Positions 34,652-42,989 of a stretch of 64,000 nt of DNA are shown piece after piece. The notes beneath the pieces are model-generated. The model had not been told where the DNA came from. It did not search any database and worked only from the letters and a program-made list of their open reading frames with translations. The stretch covers positions 1-64,000 of the forward strand of contig JAWLCV010000001.1 in assembly GCA_041686955.1 (NCBI GenBank), in the 5' to 3' direction. The DNA is from UBA7803 sp041686955. GTDB lineage: Bacteria > Pseudomonadota > Gammaproteobacteria > Pseudomonadales > Azotimanducaceae. Positions within the stretch are counted from its first letter, which is position 1; each line of letters begins with the position of its first letter. A program made the position numbers and the translations under genes.

Positions 34652-34657
34652 ACTATA
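34652..34657 (-). promoter_or_regulatory. Putative -10 box for glyS-gcvR
   Basis: TATAGT (5 of 6) on the minus strand, 39 bases upstream of the GTG. A CAGACG hexamer 17 bases further up is a poor -35 (3 of 6). The 207-base gap to the divergent small gene (34614-34820) shows nothing else I can support. Confidence 0.35.
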
Positions 34658-34820
34658 GCGAATTGTGGCCGTGACGTCTGTGCGCTCCGGCGTCGCTCAC
34701 ATCGCCTTACACTCCGTCACAAGAATTGACCAACTGGTTCGGCCGACTGTGATGCAATAGGCATCGTCCCACAAAGATGGCGCGGTAGCTCCGGGGCGAT
34801 GAACAGACTGGGGAATGCAC

Positions 34821-35126
34821 ATGAGGAAGACCGATCCAAAACATCAGAAGAAGCGATTCTTCCGGGCCCACGACCGGTTCTTCCAGATCAATGGTCAATG
34901 GTACTTCTCGGCGCGGGAAGGCGACATCGGGCCGTTCCGCAGCCGCAGTGAAGCCGAGCGGGAGGCCGAAGCCTACATCGCGGCCTGCGAATTCAGCGTG
35001 GAAGGGCGGCCGCTGATGGTGGAGCCCACGGTGATCCCCGGCCACCTGTATCGCTCCGTCCTCTCCCTGGCGGAGACGGTCGAGTACGACCCGAGCGCCG
35101 TTCTGGACGTGGAAGGGTTCGAGTAA
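34821..35126 (+). CDS. Small conserved protein, DUF6316-like
   Basis: This is a 101-residue soluble protein. I chose the ATG at 34821 because GGGGA is seven bases upstream; an ATG six bases earlier abuts that site. The core KKRFFRAHDRFFQINGQWYF, SAREGDIGPFRSRSEAE and EREAEAYIAAC (about 10-58) matches my memory of the short gammaproteobacterial DUF6316 pattern of a basic segment, a WYF strand and a GPF-S loop. No catalytic residues or membrane segments are visible. The function is unknown. It is a single gene, divergent from glyS. Confidence 0.7.
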   Translation: MRKTDPKHQKKRFFRAHDRFFQINGQWYFSAREGDIGPFRSRSEAEREAEAYIAACEFSVEGRPLMVEPTVIPGHLYRSVLSLAETVEYDPSAVLDVEGFE

Positions 35127-35139
35127 CCGCACGGCGCCG

Positions 35140-35700
35140 TCACGGCCGGTCGCCGGGCCCCGGGTTCGCCACCAGACGCTCGAGCGTCGTCACGCGTTCG
35201 TCGTCCACCCCCAGATACTCCACCAGCACCGCAGCCACGGCCGGGGCGTCCAGGGTTCCGGCCGCCTGCATCTCCTCGATGTCCGCCCAGTCCTTGCTGC
35301 GGTTGAAGAACGCCTTGAACACCGCGATGTCGCGGCAGGAGAGGAACGGCACCAGCCGGCCGGCGAACCGTTCCCAGCGGGCGCGGCGGGCCACCGTCGC
35401 ATGGAAGGGCGTGGTGTTGAGGAAGAGATCCACCGGGGTGGCGTCCCACCACAGGCGCACCTGACCGTCCCGCGCGAGCCGCGCCGCATCGTCCTCGCCG
35501 TGGGCCACGCCGTCCGGCAGCGCCGCCAGCAGCGTCCCGCTCTGATCCACCTCCACGAAGACGTTCACGTCGATGTCGATGGTGCCCCGCGCCTGCTCGG
35601 TGCACCAGGCCAGGGCCAGGGCGCCGCCGAACGCATGAGGCAGGTCGGCGGCCTGCAGCGACTCGTGGAGGACGGCGATCTTGTCGACGAGACTGGTCAT
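35140..35700 (-). CDS. Nucleotidyltransferase-fold protein, partner of XRE regulator (toxin-antitoxin-like)
   Basis: This 186-residue protein starts at the ATG at 35698-35700, overlapping the regulator's stop as ATGA. LPHAFGGALALAWCTEQARGTIDIDVNVFV is the GG..(A/L)...R-T-x-D-hD pattern of AbiEii/MNT-like nucleotidyltransferases, with IDID as the metal-binding pair and WDATPVDLFLNT giving the third acidic residue. SCRDIAVFKAFFNRSKDWADI is the helical K-x-x-x-R-x-KDWxDI part of these families. Proteins like this can nucleotidylate tRNA or proteins and act as toxins when paired with a regulator. Here the regulator is encoded first, as in many toxin-antitoxin operons. Activity is not proven. Confidence 0.78.
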   Translation of the reverse strand: MTSLVDKIAVLHESLQAADLPHAFGGALALAWCTEQARGTIDIDVNVFVEVDQSGTLLAALPDGVAHGEDDAARLARDGQVRLWWDATPVDLFLNTTPFHATVARRARWERFAGRLVPFLSCRDIAVFKAFFNRSKDWADIEEMQAAGTLDAPAVAAVLVEYLGVDDERVTTLERLVANPGPGDRP

Positions 35701-36044
35701 TTGCGGCCGAAGCGGGGATAGCTCATGGCGCGCTGGTGGCGCGCGGGGAACTGCTCCGCGAGCTCGAGCACCTGAGCCAGCTCCTCGCCGCGTTCCAGGC
35801 CCCGCCGGGCGCGGATGCGTGGGGAGGTTTCGACGTCTACCGCCAGACCGCACGCCTCCAGGATGCGCAGGAACGTCACCGCGGATGGCGTCTTCCGGGC
35901 CTGTTCGTAGGCAGAGAGGGTGGCGTGGGAGGTACCGGCGCGGCGGGCCAGGTCGCGCAGCGACAGCCCCGCCTTCAGGCGGGCCTCGCGCAGCGTGCGC
36001 GCGACCTCCGACTGGTAGAGCTCCGTACGGTCCAGGATGGCCAT
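35697..36044 (-). CDS. XRE-family HTH regulator, probable antitoxin
   Basis: This is a 115-residue protein. The helix-turn-helix (about 14-70) reads ARTLREARLKAGLSLRDLARRAGTSHATLSAYEQARKTPS in sequence (split: LSLRDLARRAGTSHATLSAY is the core), a typical Cro/CI-type fold. The C-terminal tail is basic and may contact the partner. The ATG is at 36042-36044 with no ribosome site, and the predicted transcription start is at or near it, so translation may be leaderless. A perfect palindrome lies inside the promoter directly upstream, which suggests autorepression. It overlaps the nucleotidyltransferase gene by four bases. Confidence 0.85.
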   Translation of the reverse strand: MAILDRTELYQSEVARTLREARLKAGLSLRDLARRAGTSHATLSAYEQARKTPSAVTFLRILEACGLAVDVETSPRIRARRGLERGEELAQVLELAEQFPARHQRAMSYPRFGRK

Positions 36045-36051
36045 GAAGGGT

Positions 36052-36081
36052 ATGGTATTCGATCGAATACCGAATGGGCAA
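36052..36081 (-). promoter_or_regulatory. Promoter with operator palindrome in its spacer (XRE/nucleotidyltransferase operon)
   Basis: On the minus strand, TTGCCC (36076-36081) and TACCAT (36052-36057) are separated by 18 bases. The perfect 18-base palindrome GGTATTCGATCGAATACC (36054-36071) fills most of the spacer and part of the -10. A repressor dimer bound there would block polymerase. The likely start point is at or within a base or two of the ATG at 36044. Confidence 0.6.
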
Positions 36082-36229
36082 CCCGCGGCAGCGCACGCGT
36101 TGACTGTGCGAGAGGCGCCGTGGGCTAGTGGTCAGGAGACTCCCACAACTGAAACACGTTCTGTACTATCCGTGTGGGGAGACGGCGGCAGCGCCGTCGG
36201 CAAAGGAAGGCTCGAGCAGTAGAGGGGAC

Positions 36230-37849
36230 ATGACCAGCTGGAACTACGGAGACATTCTCGACGGCATCGCCAAGGTGCTGCCGCCGGACAGGCCCGCGCT
36301 CATTCACGGCGAGCGGATCATCACCTGGGACCATTTCACCCGCCGTACCAACAACCTGGCGCGACGCTTTCTGAACCGCGGAACCCAGGCCGGAGACAAG
36401 GTGGCCTTCTACCTGCGCAACGGCCCCGCCTACTCCGAGACCCTGGCGGCCTGCTTCAAGGCGCGGCTCACCCACGTGAACGTGAACTACCGCTACGTGG
36501 ATGACGAACTCTGGTACATCCTCGACAACTCCGACAGCCGGATCGTGGTCTACGACTCCGAGTTCGCCGAGCGGGTGGAGCACCTGCGGGAGCGGCTGCC
36601 GGAGGTGATCCTCTGGGTGGAGGTGACGGACGCCGAGTACCCCAGGGCCGAGTTCGCGGTGAAGTTCGAGGAGCTCGCGGAGATCGGCGACGGCCAGCCG
36701 CTCAACCTGAACCGCTCCGGCGACGACCTTCTGTTCCTCTATACGGGGGGCACCACGGGCATGCCCAAGGGCGTGATGTGGGCTCACGAGGATCTGTGGT
36801 TCGCCGGCACCGCGGGTGCCACGCCGGCCACCGACATGGTGCCGCCGGCGGATCTCGAGCAACACTGTAGCAACGTGGCGGCCAACCCCGGCGGCACCTT
36901 CACGCCGTGCTGCCCGCAGATGCACGGGACCGGGCTCCTCACCACCATCTCGACTTTGGCCATGGGTGGCACGGTGGTGACGCTCACCCAGCCGAGTTTC
37001 GACCCCGCCGAGCTGTGGCAGACGGTGGAGCGGCGCCAGGTGAACCTGCTGGCCATCGTGGGCGACGCGTTTGCCAAGCCCATGCTGCGGGAGCTGGATG
37101 CGAACCCGGGTAAGTACGAGATCGGCTCGCTCATGTCCATCATCTCCAGCGGCGTGATGTGGAGCCCGGAGGTGAAGCAGGGGCTCCTGAAGCACAACCG
37201 CAACATGGTGCTGACCGACTCCTTCGGCGCCTCCGAGGCGGTCGGCTTCGGCCGCTCCGACACCACCGCCGACGGCACCACGGAGGTAGCGCGGTTCCAG
37301 CTCGGCGAGCACTGCAAGGTGTTTACCGAGGATTTCCGGGAGGTGCGCCCGGGCAGCGACGAGACGGGCTTCGTCGCCCGTTCCGGCGCCATTCCCCGCG
37401 GCTATTACAAGGACGAGGAGAAGACGGCCAAGACCTTCCCCGTCATCGACGGCGTGCGCTATTCCATCCCCGGCGACTACTGCAAGGTGGCGGAGGACGG
37501 CACCCTGATCCTGCTCGGCCGCGGCAGCGTCTGCATCAACACGGCCGGCGAGAAGGTGTATCCGGAAGAGGTGGAGGAGGTGCTGAAAACTTATCCCGGC
37601 GTCACCGACGCCCTGGTGGTGGGCGTGCCCGACGAGAAGTGGGGCCAGATGGTCACCGCCGTGGTGCAGCCGGAGCCGGGGGCGGAGCTCGACGAGGCCA
37701 CCGTGCAGGCCCACGTGCGCGAGCACCTGGCGGGCTACAAGACGCCCAAGCGGGTGCTGTTCAAGGACGATCTGAACCGCGCCAGCAACGGCAAGGCCGA
37801 CTACAAGGGCATCACGGAGTTCGCCAAGGCCGAGCTCGGCATCGCCTGA
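36230..37849 (+). CDS. Acyl-CoA synthetase (AMP-binding, ANL superfamily)
   Basis: This 539-residue ligase activates a carboxylic acid as acyl-AMP and then acyl-CoA. The ATG at 36230 follows GAGGGG; the frame is open 102 bases further upstream but that stretch holds the TA operator region. LFLYTGGTTGMPKGVMW is the P-loop, DSFGASEAVGFG the A5 region, GDYCKVAEDGTLILLGRG the A7/A8 hinge, and NRASNGKADYKGI carries the catalytic A10 lysine. The substrate is not clear; medium-chain fatty or related acids are plausible. An SDR gene follows 43 bases later and could act on the same pathway. Confidence 0.92.
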   Translation: MTSWNYGDILDGIAKVLPPDRPALIHGERIITWDHFTRRTNNLARRFLNRGTQAGDKVAFYLRNGPAYSETLAACFKARLTHVNVNYRYVDDELWYILDNSDSRIVVYDSEFAERVEHLRERLPEVILWVEVTDAEYPRAEFAVKFEELAEIGDGQPLNLNRSGDDLLFLYTGGTTGMPKGVMWAHEDLWFAGTAGATPATDMVPPADLEQHCSNVAANPGGTFTPCCPQMHGTGLLTTISTLAMGGTVVTLTQPSFDPAELWQTVERRQVNLLAIVGDAFAKPMLRELDANPGKYEIGSLMSIISSGVMWSPEVKQGLLKHNRNMVLTDSFGASEAVGFGRSDTTADGTTEVARFQLGEHCKVFTEDFREVRPGSDETGFVARSGAIPRGYYKDEEKTAKTFPVIDGVRYSIPGDYCKVAEDGTLILLGRGSVCINTAGEKVYPEEVEEVLKTYPGVTDALVVGVPDEKWGQMVTAVVQPEPGAELDEATVQAHVREHLAGYKTPKRVLFKDDLNRASNGKADYKGITEFAKAELGIA

Positions 37850-37892
37850 CGTCACCTAGGATTCCGATTCACCAGTAGATAGAGGAGTAGAC

Positions 37893-38672
37893 GTGGCCAG
37901 CAACCTGTTCGACCTCACCGGCAAGACCGCGCTCATCACCGGCTCCAGCAAGGGCATCGGCCGGGCCATCGCAGAAGAGATGGCGCGCCACGGCGCCCAG
38001 GTGGTGATCTCGAGCCGGAAGGCGGAGCTCTGCGAGGAGGTGGCGAAATCCATCAACGCCGAGCTGCACGGGGAGCCCGGCGGCGCGGTGTCCATCCCGG
38101 CTCACATCGGTCACAAGGAAGAGCTCGAGCGGCTGGTCAGCCTCACCCGGGAGAAGCTCGGCAAGATCGACGTGCTGGTGTGCAACGCGGCGGTGAATCC
38201 CTTCTACGGCCCCATGCGCGAGCTGCCCGATTCGGCGTTCGAGAAGATCCTCCACACCAACATCGTTTCGAATCACTGGCTGGCTCAGCTCGTGCTTCCG
38301 GAGATGGTGGAGCGCAAGGACGGCGTGATCATCGTCGTCTCCTCCGTGGGGGGGCTCAAGGGCTCGAGCGACCTCGGCGCGTACTGCATTTCCAAGGCCG
38401 CGGACATACAGCTCGTGCGCAACCTGGCGGTGGAGAACGGCCCCCACAACGTGCGCGTCAACGCCATCTCCCCGGGGCTCATCCGCACCGACTTCGCCCG
38501 GGCCCTGTGGGAGAACCCGGACATCCTGAAGCGGCGCACCGCGGGCGATCCGCTGCGCCGCATCGGCGAGCCGGAGGAAGTGGCCGGCATCGCCGTCTAC
38601 CTGGCCTCCCGGGCGGGCAACTTCACGACGGGTCAGAACTTCGTGATCGACGGCGGCAGCACCATCACCTGA
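37893..38672 (+). CDS. SDR family oxidoreductase
   Basis: This is a 259-residue NAD(P)-dependent dehydrogenase. It starts with GTG at 37893 after GAGGAG. TGSSKGIGRAIAEEMA is the cofactor loop, NAAVNPFYGP the NNAG-like turn, VVSSVGG the Ser, YCISKAADIQL the YxxxK, and NAISPGLIRTDFA the PG motif. It is the second gene of a probable operon with the acyl-CoA synthetase. Its substrate is likely a 3-hydroxy or 3-keto acyl compound (inference from the neighbour). Confidence 0.92.
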   Translation: MASNLFDLTGKTALITGSSKGIGRAIAEEMARHGAQVVISSRKAELCEEVAKSINAELHGEPGGAVSIPAHIGHKEELERLVSLTREKLGKIDVLVCNAAVNPFYGPMRELPDSAFEKILHTNIVSNHWLAQLVLPEMVERKDGVIIVVSSVGGLKGSSDLGAYCISKAADIQLVRNLAVENGPHNVRVNAISPGLIRTDFARALWENPDILKRRTAGDPLRRIGEPEEVAGIAVYLASRAGNFTTGQNFVIDGGSTIT

Positions 38673-38689
38673 CACCGGAGGGCGCGGCC

Positions 38690-39451
38690 ATGACGGAATC
38701 CCACCAGCAAGACCCGGCCGTCCGCGCGAGCTGGTGGTCCCAGGCGATACTCATCGGCGCCATCATAGCGGTGGCCTTGCTGGCCGTGGGCGCACTCGGC
38801 AGCCGGTTCGGTCTGTGGCCTTTCACCACCGGCTTCACCCTGCTGGCGGCCGGCACGGTGCTCGCGGCCATCGGCTTCGTCACCGGCATCGCCGGCATCA
38901 TCGCCGCCCACCGGCGCGACCTGCCCCAGGACAAGCAGGCGGTTTGGCTGGGAACGGTGGTGTGCCTGCTGATTCTGGCCCTGCTGGGCATGCAGTTCTA
39001 CACGGTTGCCACGGTTCCGGCCATCCACGACATCTCCACCGACGTGGTGGACCCGCCCCGCTTCGACCGTATTCGTGCGCTGCGCGGTCCGGACGCCAAC
39101 CCTCTCGAGTACGATTCGGGCGAACCGGCAGAATTGCAGCGACGGGACTACCCCTGGGTGCGGACCCTCGAGAGCGAGCTACCTCCGGCCCAGGCGCTCG
39201 ATCGGGCGGTGGCGGTCCTCGAAGGCATGGGCCTCGAGGTGGTCAACGTGGACCCGGCCGCGGGCCGCGTGGAGGCGGTGGATACCACGTTCTGGTTCGG
39301 CTTCAAGGACGACCTGGTGGTGCGGGTTCGCCCCGGCGCGACCGGTTCGACGGTGGACGTTCGCAGCGTCTCCCGGGTTGGGCAGAGCGACCTCGGGGTC
39401 AACGCGCGGCGGATCGGGAAATTTCTCGAGCGGTTCGCGGCCGGAGACTAG
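38690..39451 (+). CDS. DUF1499 family membrane protein
   Basis: This is a 253-residue protein. The ATG at 38690 follows GGAGG. Three hydrophobic segments (about 16-37, 43-68 and 83-104) are followed by a DUF1499 domain (about 110-250) with AIHDISTDVVDPPRF, AVAVLEGMGLEVVNVDPAAG and RVEAVDTTFWFGFKDDLVVR. DUF1499 proteins are widespread in proteobacteria and have no established activity. It probably ends the acyl-CoA synthetase/SDR operon. The last four bases overlap the convergent sugar transferase gene. Confidence 0.88.
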   Translation: MTESHQQDPAVRASWWSQAILIGAIIAVALLAVGALGSRFGLWPFTTGFTLLAAGTVLAAIGFVTGIAGIIAAHRRDLPQDKQAVWLGTVVCLLILALLGMQFYTVATVPAIHDISTDVVDPPRFDRIRALRGPDANPLEYDSGEPAELQRRDYPWVRTLESELPPAQALDRAVAVLEGMGLEVVNVDPAAGRVEAVDTTFWFGFKDDLVVRVRPGATGSTVDVRSVSRVGQSDLGVNARRIGKFLERFAAGD

Positions 39452-40857
39452 TGCGCGCCGTCCCCCTTGAGCACCGAGGGGATGGCTTTCAGCAGGATCT
39501 TCACGTCCATCCACAGCGACCACTCGTCGATGTACTGAAGGTCCAGCTCCAGCCAGCGGTCGAAGGATAGGCGGCTGCGGCCGGACACCTCGCGCAGGCA
39601 GATGAGACCGGGGCGCACGCTGAAGCGTTTGCGTTGCACGGAGCGGTCGAACCGGGAGACGTCGCGCACGGACATGGGACGGGGGCCCACGAGGCTCACG
39701 TGGCCCATGAACACGTTGAAAAGCTGGGGTAGCTCGTCGATGCTGGTGCGGCGGATGAACCGGCCCACCCGCGTCACCCGCGGGTCGTGCTGAATCTTGA
39801 AGATCGGCCCGTCCGCCTCGTTCAGGTGCTCGATCTCCTTCATCCGCTCTTCCGCGTCCTGATACATGCTCCTGAACTTGATCATGTTGAAGCGGCGCTT
39901 GTGCAGGCCGACGCGCTCCTGGACGAAGAATACGGGCCCCTTGGAGTCGAGCTTGATGGCGAGCGCGACGATCAGGAACAACGGCAGCAGCAGGGGAAGG
40001 GCGACCATCACCAGCAGCAGATCGATGATGCGCTTCGCCACCAGCACGCCCTCGCCGTGGGACACCGGCTCGAAGCTGAGCACGGGCACGTCGTCGATCT
40101 CCTCGAGCCGCACGGTGCTGCCCTTGAAGTCGTAGACGTCGGCGACGAACTTCAACACCACGCCTTCCTCGTCGCAGATCCGCGCGATGCGATCCGCATC
40201 GTCGATGAGGCGGCGCGGCATGCACACCAGCACCTCGTCGATGACCCGGTGTGACATGACGTCGTCGATCTTGTCGAGCCCGCCGAGCACCAGGACGCCG
40301 CCGACCTGGGTCCCCCACAGCTCCGGGTCCGGGTCCAGGATCCCGACGATGTCCAGGCCCCATTGCTCCGAGGCCCGGTACCTGGACATCAGCCGCTGGG
40401 CTCGCGGCCCGGCACCGACCATCAGCACCTTCAGATGGTTGGCGCGGTTCTCTCGCCGGCGCGTGAGGTACCACCACTTGAGAAAGACCCGGTTACCCAG
40501 CAGGCCGAACCCCAGCATGGCGGCGAAGCCGAACATGGCGGGCTCCGGGTCGAACGGGATGTCGATCACGTAGAGGAAGAACAGCACACCGCCGACGACG
40601 ATGAACGTGTGCTGCACCGCGAACCAGAACTGAGAGCGCAGGGTCTGATTCCGGAACGTGGGCAACGACCGCAAGGACGCGAACGTGCCGAGGAGAAACG
40701 GAATGGGCAGGAGCTGAAGCAGCGTGCTGGTATCCCGCCAGTTCAGATGGCCGAGCCAGAAGGCGACGTCGACGGCCACCGCGTAGCAGAGCACGCTGAA
40801 GCAGACGTCCTGGGTGGCGAGAAGCCGTTTTAGGTGGTGCTCCTTGGAAATGCGCAT
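39448..40857 (-). CDS. Polyprenyl-phosphate sugar-1-phosphate transferase (exopolysaccharide initiation)
   Basis: This 469-residue inner-membrane enzyme of the WbaP/WcaJ type moves a sugar-1-phosphate to undecaprenyl phosphate to start repeat-unit assembly. About four N-terminal helices (20-130) and a Rossmann-like cytosolic domain (LKVLMVGAGPRAQRL) precede the catalytic part. That part begins AKRIIDLLLVMVALPLLLPL, then PVFFVQERVGLHKRRFNMIK, FIRRTSIDELPQLFNVFMGH and SLVGPRP. The Asp-Glu pair in SIDELPQ is catalytic. It is divergent from the export/co-polymerase operon at 41076. Confidence 0.93.
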   Translation of the reverse strand: MRISKEHHLKRLLATQDVCFSVLCYAVAVDVAFWLGHLNWRDTSTLLQLLPIPFLLGTFASLRSLPTFRNQTLRSQFWFAVQHTFIVVGGVLFFLYVIDIPFDPEPAMFGFAAMLGFGLLGNRVFLKWWYLTRRRENRANHLKVLMVGAGPRAQRLMSRYRASEQWGLDIVGILDPDPELWGTQVGGVLVLGGLDKIDDVMSHRVIDEVLVCMPRRLIDDADRIARICDEEGVVLKFVADVYDFKGSTVRLEEIDDVPVLSFEPVSHGEGVLVAKRIIDLLLVMVALPLLLPLFLIVALAIKLDSKGPVFFVQERVGLHKRRFNMIKFRSMYQDAEERMKEIEHLNEADGPIFKIQHDPRVTRVGRFIRRTSIDELPQLFNVFMGHVSLVGPRPMSVRDVSRFDRSVQRKRFSVRPGLICLREVSGRSRLSFDRWLELDLQYIDEWSLWMDVKILLKAIPSVLKGDGAH

Positions 40858-41075
40858 CGAGACGACGCTCCGTTTGGCGCGGAGTGGTCCGGGGCCGGGA
40901 ACGAAGCGTCCCAGTCCACATTCCGACCGCCTCAGAATACTGGGCGGTGGCTGCGTCAGTAATGCCGTTCGTCAATGCATATGCCAGTAGGCGGTCTGAC
41001 AATGACGTTGCCAGATGAGACGCGCGGTCCGTCTGTGTGGCTGGCAAATGGAACGTCGCAACGGTTGGAGACCCC
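40858..41075. other. Divergent intergenic region of the exopolysaccharide locus (218 bases)
   Basis: It should carry the promoters of the initiating transferase and of the export operon. I looked for sigma-54 (TGGCAC-N5-TTGC) and sigma-70 pairs and saw none convincing. Confidence 0.35.
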
Positions 41076-41705
41076 ATGCAGAACGACGCCCTTCACCCAC
41101 CCACCGACCATCGCGGCCGGCGGCCGCGCCGGTGGTGGGAACGCTCTGCCGCCCTCGCTCTCGTGGTCATGGTTGTCACGGGGACGACGCTGGCGGCCGA
41201 GCCTACGCCGACGAAAGACTCGCCGCCTTACCGCATCAGCCCCGAAGACGTCCTGGAGATATCGGTGTGGGGCGAGGAGGATCTGCAGCGCCAGGTGGTG
41301 GTGAGGCCCGACGGTGGTGTCTCGTTTCCCCTTGCGGGGAACGTTCAGGCGGCTGGCAAGACCACGGAAGAGCTGGAAGCCGCCATCACGGAACGCCTGC
41401 AGACCTACATCCCCGACGCCGTGGTGACGGCCTCGGTGCAGGAGCTCAATGGACTGCGGATCTACGTGTCCGGCAACGTGGAGAGTCCGGGCCAGTACAC
41501 CGTCGGCCGCTACGTGGACGTGCTGCAGGCCATCACCCTGGCGGGTGGGTTGACGCCGTTCGCTGACGCCGGCGACATCCGCATCCTCCGCCGTGAAGAC
41601 GGCCGCGAGCAGGTGTACCACTTCAATTACCGCGATGTGCAGCGCGGGCGCAACCTGGAGCAGAACATCCTGCTTCAGCCGGACGACGTGGTGATGGTGC
41701 CATGA
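41076..41705 (+). CDS. Polysaccharide export outer-membrane protein (Wza/EpsA-like)
   Basis: This 209-residue secreted protein starts at the ATG at 41076 after TTGGAG; a start 39 bases earlier is possible. A signal peptide (RRPRRWWERSAALALVVMVV...TTLAAEP) has no lipobox Cys. The Poly_export domain (PPYRISPEDVLEISVWGEED, VVRPDGGVSFPLAGNVQAAG) is followed by one SLBB domain (VYVSGNVESPGQYTVG-like, about 140-195). It is shorter than Wza (about 380 residues), so it is a minimal one-SLBB form without the C-terminal outer-membrane helix. It is coupled by ATGA to the beta-barrel gene, which may supply the outer-membrane channel. Confidence 0.92.
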   Translation: MQNDALHPPTDHRGRRPRRWWERSAALALVVMVVTGTTLAAEPTPTKDSPPYRISPEDVLEISVWGEEDLQRQVVVRPDGGVSFPLAGNVQAAGKTTEELEAAITERLQTYIPDAVVTASVQELNGLRIYVSGNVESPGQYTVGRYVDVLQAITLAGGLTPFADAGDIRILRREDGREQVYHFNYRDVQRGRNLEQNILLQPDDVVMVP

Positions 41706-42976
41706 GTGCGATCAACCTCTGCATCCGCCTTCGAAGGTTGCGCTGGGCCCTGGGCTGTCTGGCGGCCCTGGGGCTCGCGGCGGCGCCCGCACACGGGGCC
41801 TGGCTGGTGGAGCCATCGCTGGAGCTCTCCACCGGTTACGACGACAACGTGCGGCTGAACGACGACGAAGAGGAGGACGCAGTCGTCTCCACCGGCACGG
41901 TGCAGGCGCGCTTGCGCAACGTCACCGAGCGGTCCGAGGTCTCCGGACTCCTGGGCCTGACCTATCTCACGTACTCGGCGACCGACGAAGAGGATCTGGA
42001 CGACGAGGATGCCCAGTTCGCAGATCTGAGTGCGCGCCGCGACTATCAGCGGGGCGAGTTGGGCGCGCGGCTGACCGGCCGCCGCGACCTCATCCTGCGT
42101 CTGATCGATCCCATTCCGGGGCTATTGACGGGCGCCGGCGAGGACGCTGCGGGTGATCGGGGGGAACCGCTCGACGAAGCGCTGGCGGAGGACGACATCG
42201 ATCTCAACGCGACCCGCGAGCAGGTGCGCCGCACCTGGTATCGGCTGTCGCCCTACGGCAGTTATCAGCTCGGTCAGCTCACCAGCGTACGGCTCGAGTA
42301 CTCGTTCACCGAGCGGATGTTCGACGAGGAGGGTGAAGACCAGGGGTTGCGCGACTCCACGGCGCATATGATCAGGGCGGGATTGAGCCGCGACCTTTCG
42401 CCCAGGACCTCGGGCAGCATTACCGTAGGGGCGGGCCGGTTCGAATCGGATGATCGGGACGAAACCGACAACTACACCGCCGCCGTCGGCTTCTCTCACC
42501 AGGTTTCGCCCCAGGTGCAGTTCGGCGCCGAGGTAGGGGCCGGGCGCGTGGATAACGGCGTGGAGGAGGAAACCCACCTGACCTACGGCGTGCGCCTCTC
42601 CCGGCAGATGCTGGTGAGCCGCCTTTCCCTGCGCGCCGAGCGATCTGCCCAGCCGAGCTCGTTCGGCAACGTGGTGGAGGCGGATCGGCTGACCGTACGC
42701 TATCAGCGCTCCCTGTCCGAGCGAGTGGAGTTCGACGCACGCATCCACGGGTACCGGACGGAGCAGGTGGGTGACGGCGCCGACGAGAGTACCCGCAAGT
42801 ACCTGGCGGCCCAGCCGCGCCTGACGTGGCGCATGACGCCTGCATGGAACGCCGGCGTGGACTATCTGTACCGCTGGATTGACAGGGATCGGCCGGATGC
42901 GTTCGGCGGCACCGGCACGGCCCAGGGCAACATGGTCTCGGTGTTCATCAGTTATCAGCCTCCCAGGAGGCTTTGA
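41702..42976 (+). CDS. Outer-membrane beta-barrel protein of the exopolysaccharide locus
   Basis: This is a 424-residue protein with an N-terminal signal peptide (RLRWALGCLAALGLAAAPAHGAW). Alternating amphipathic strands of 9-12 residues fill the rest (SLELSTGYDDNVRLNDD, GLLGLTYLTYSATDEED, VRLEYSFTERMFDEEG). It ends SVFISYQP followed by a short basic tail. This pattern matches the putative outer-membrane porins found beside the export protein in PEP-CTERM/EpsL-type loci. It may form the export pore because the Wza-like partner lacks its own. The start overlaps the export gene by ATGA and 13 bases separate its end from the Wzz gene. Confidence 0.85.
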   Translation: MSAINLCIRLRRLRWALGCLAALGLAAAPAHGAWLVEPSLELSTGYDDNVRLNDDEEEDAVVSTGTVQARLRNVTERSEVSGLLGLTYLTYSATDEEDLDDEDAQFADLSARRDYQRGELGARLTGRRDLILRLIDPIPGLLTGAGEDAAGDRGEPLDEALAEDDIDLNATREQVRRTWYRLSPYGSYQLGQLTSVRLEYSFTERMFDEEGEDQGLRDSTAHMIRAGLSRDLSPRTSGSITVGAGRFESDDRDETDNYTAAVGFSHQVSPQVQFGAEVGAGRVDNGVEEETHLTYGVRLSRQMLVSRLSLRAERSAQPSSFGNVVEADRLTVRYQRSLSERVEFDARIHGYRTEQVGDGADESTRKYLAAQPRLTWRMTPAWNAGVDYLYRWIDRDRPDAFGGTGTAQGNMVSVFISYQPPRRL

Positions 42977-42989
42977 ACGGGCGACGGGT

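Noticed and set aside
36125..37855. Long open frame on the minus strand opposite the acyl-CoA synthetase (about 576 codons)
   Set aside because: Antisense shadow rich in His, Arg, Leu and Gly, without a recognisable domain; the plus-strand gene has complete ANL motifs.
39179..40477. Minus-strand open frame of about 432 codons overlapping the DUF1499 and sugar transferase genes
   Set aside because: It is in a different frame from the sugar transferase and is Arg/Pro/Gly-rich; both real genes have clear domains.
40858..41075. Sigma-54 promoter for the export operon, as known for some XrtA loci
   Set aside because: TGGC elements are present but none has GC at the correct -12 spacing.
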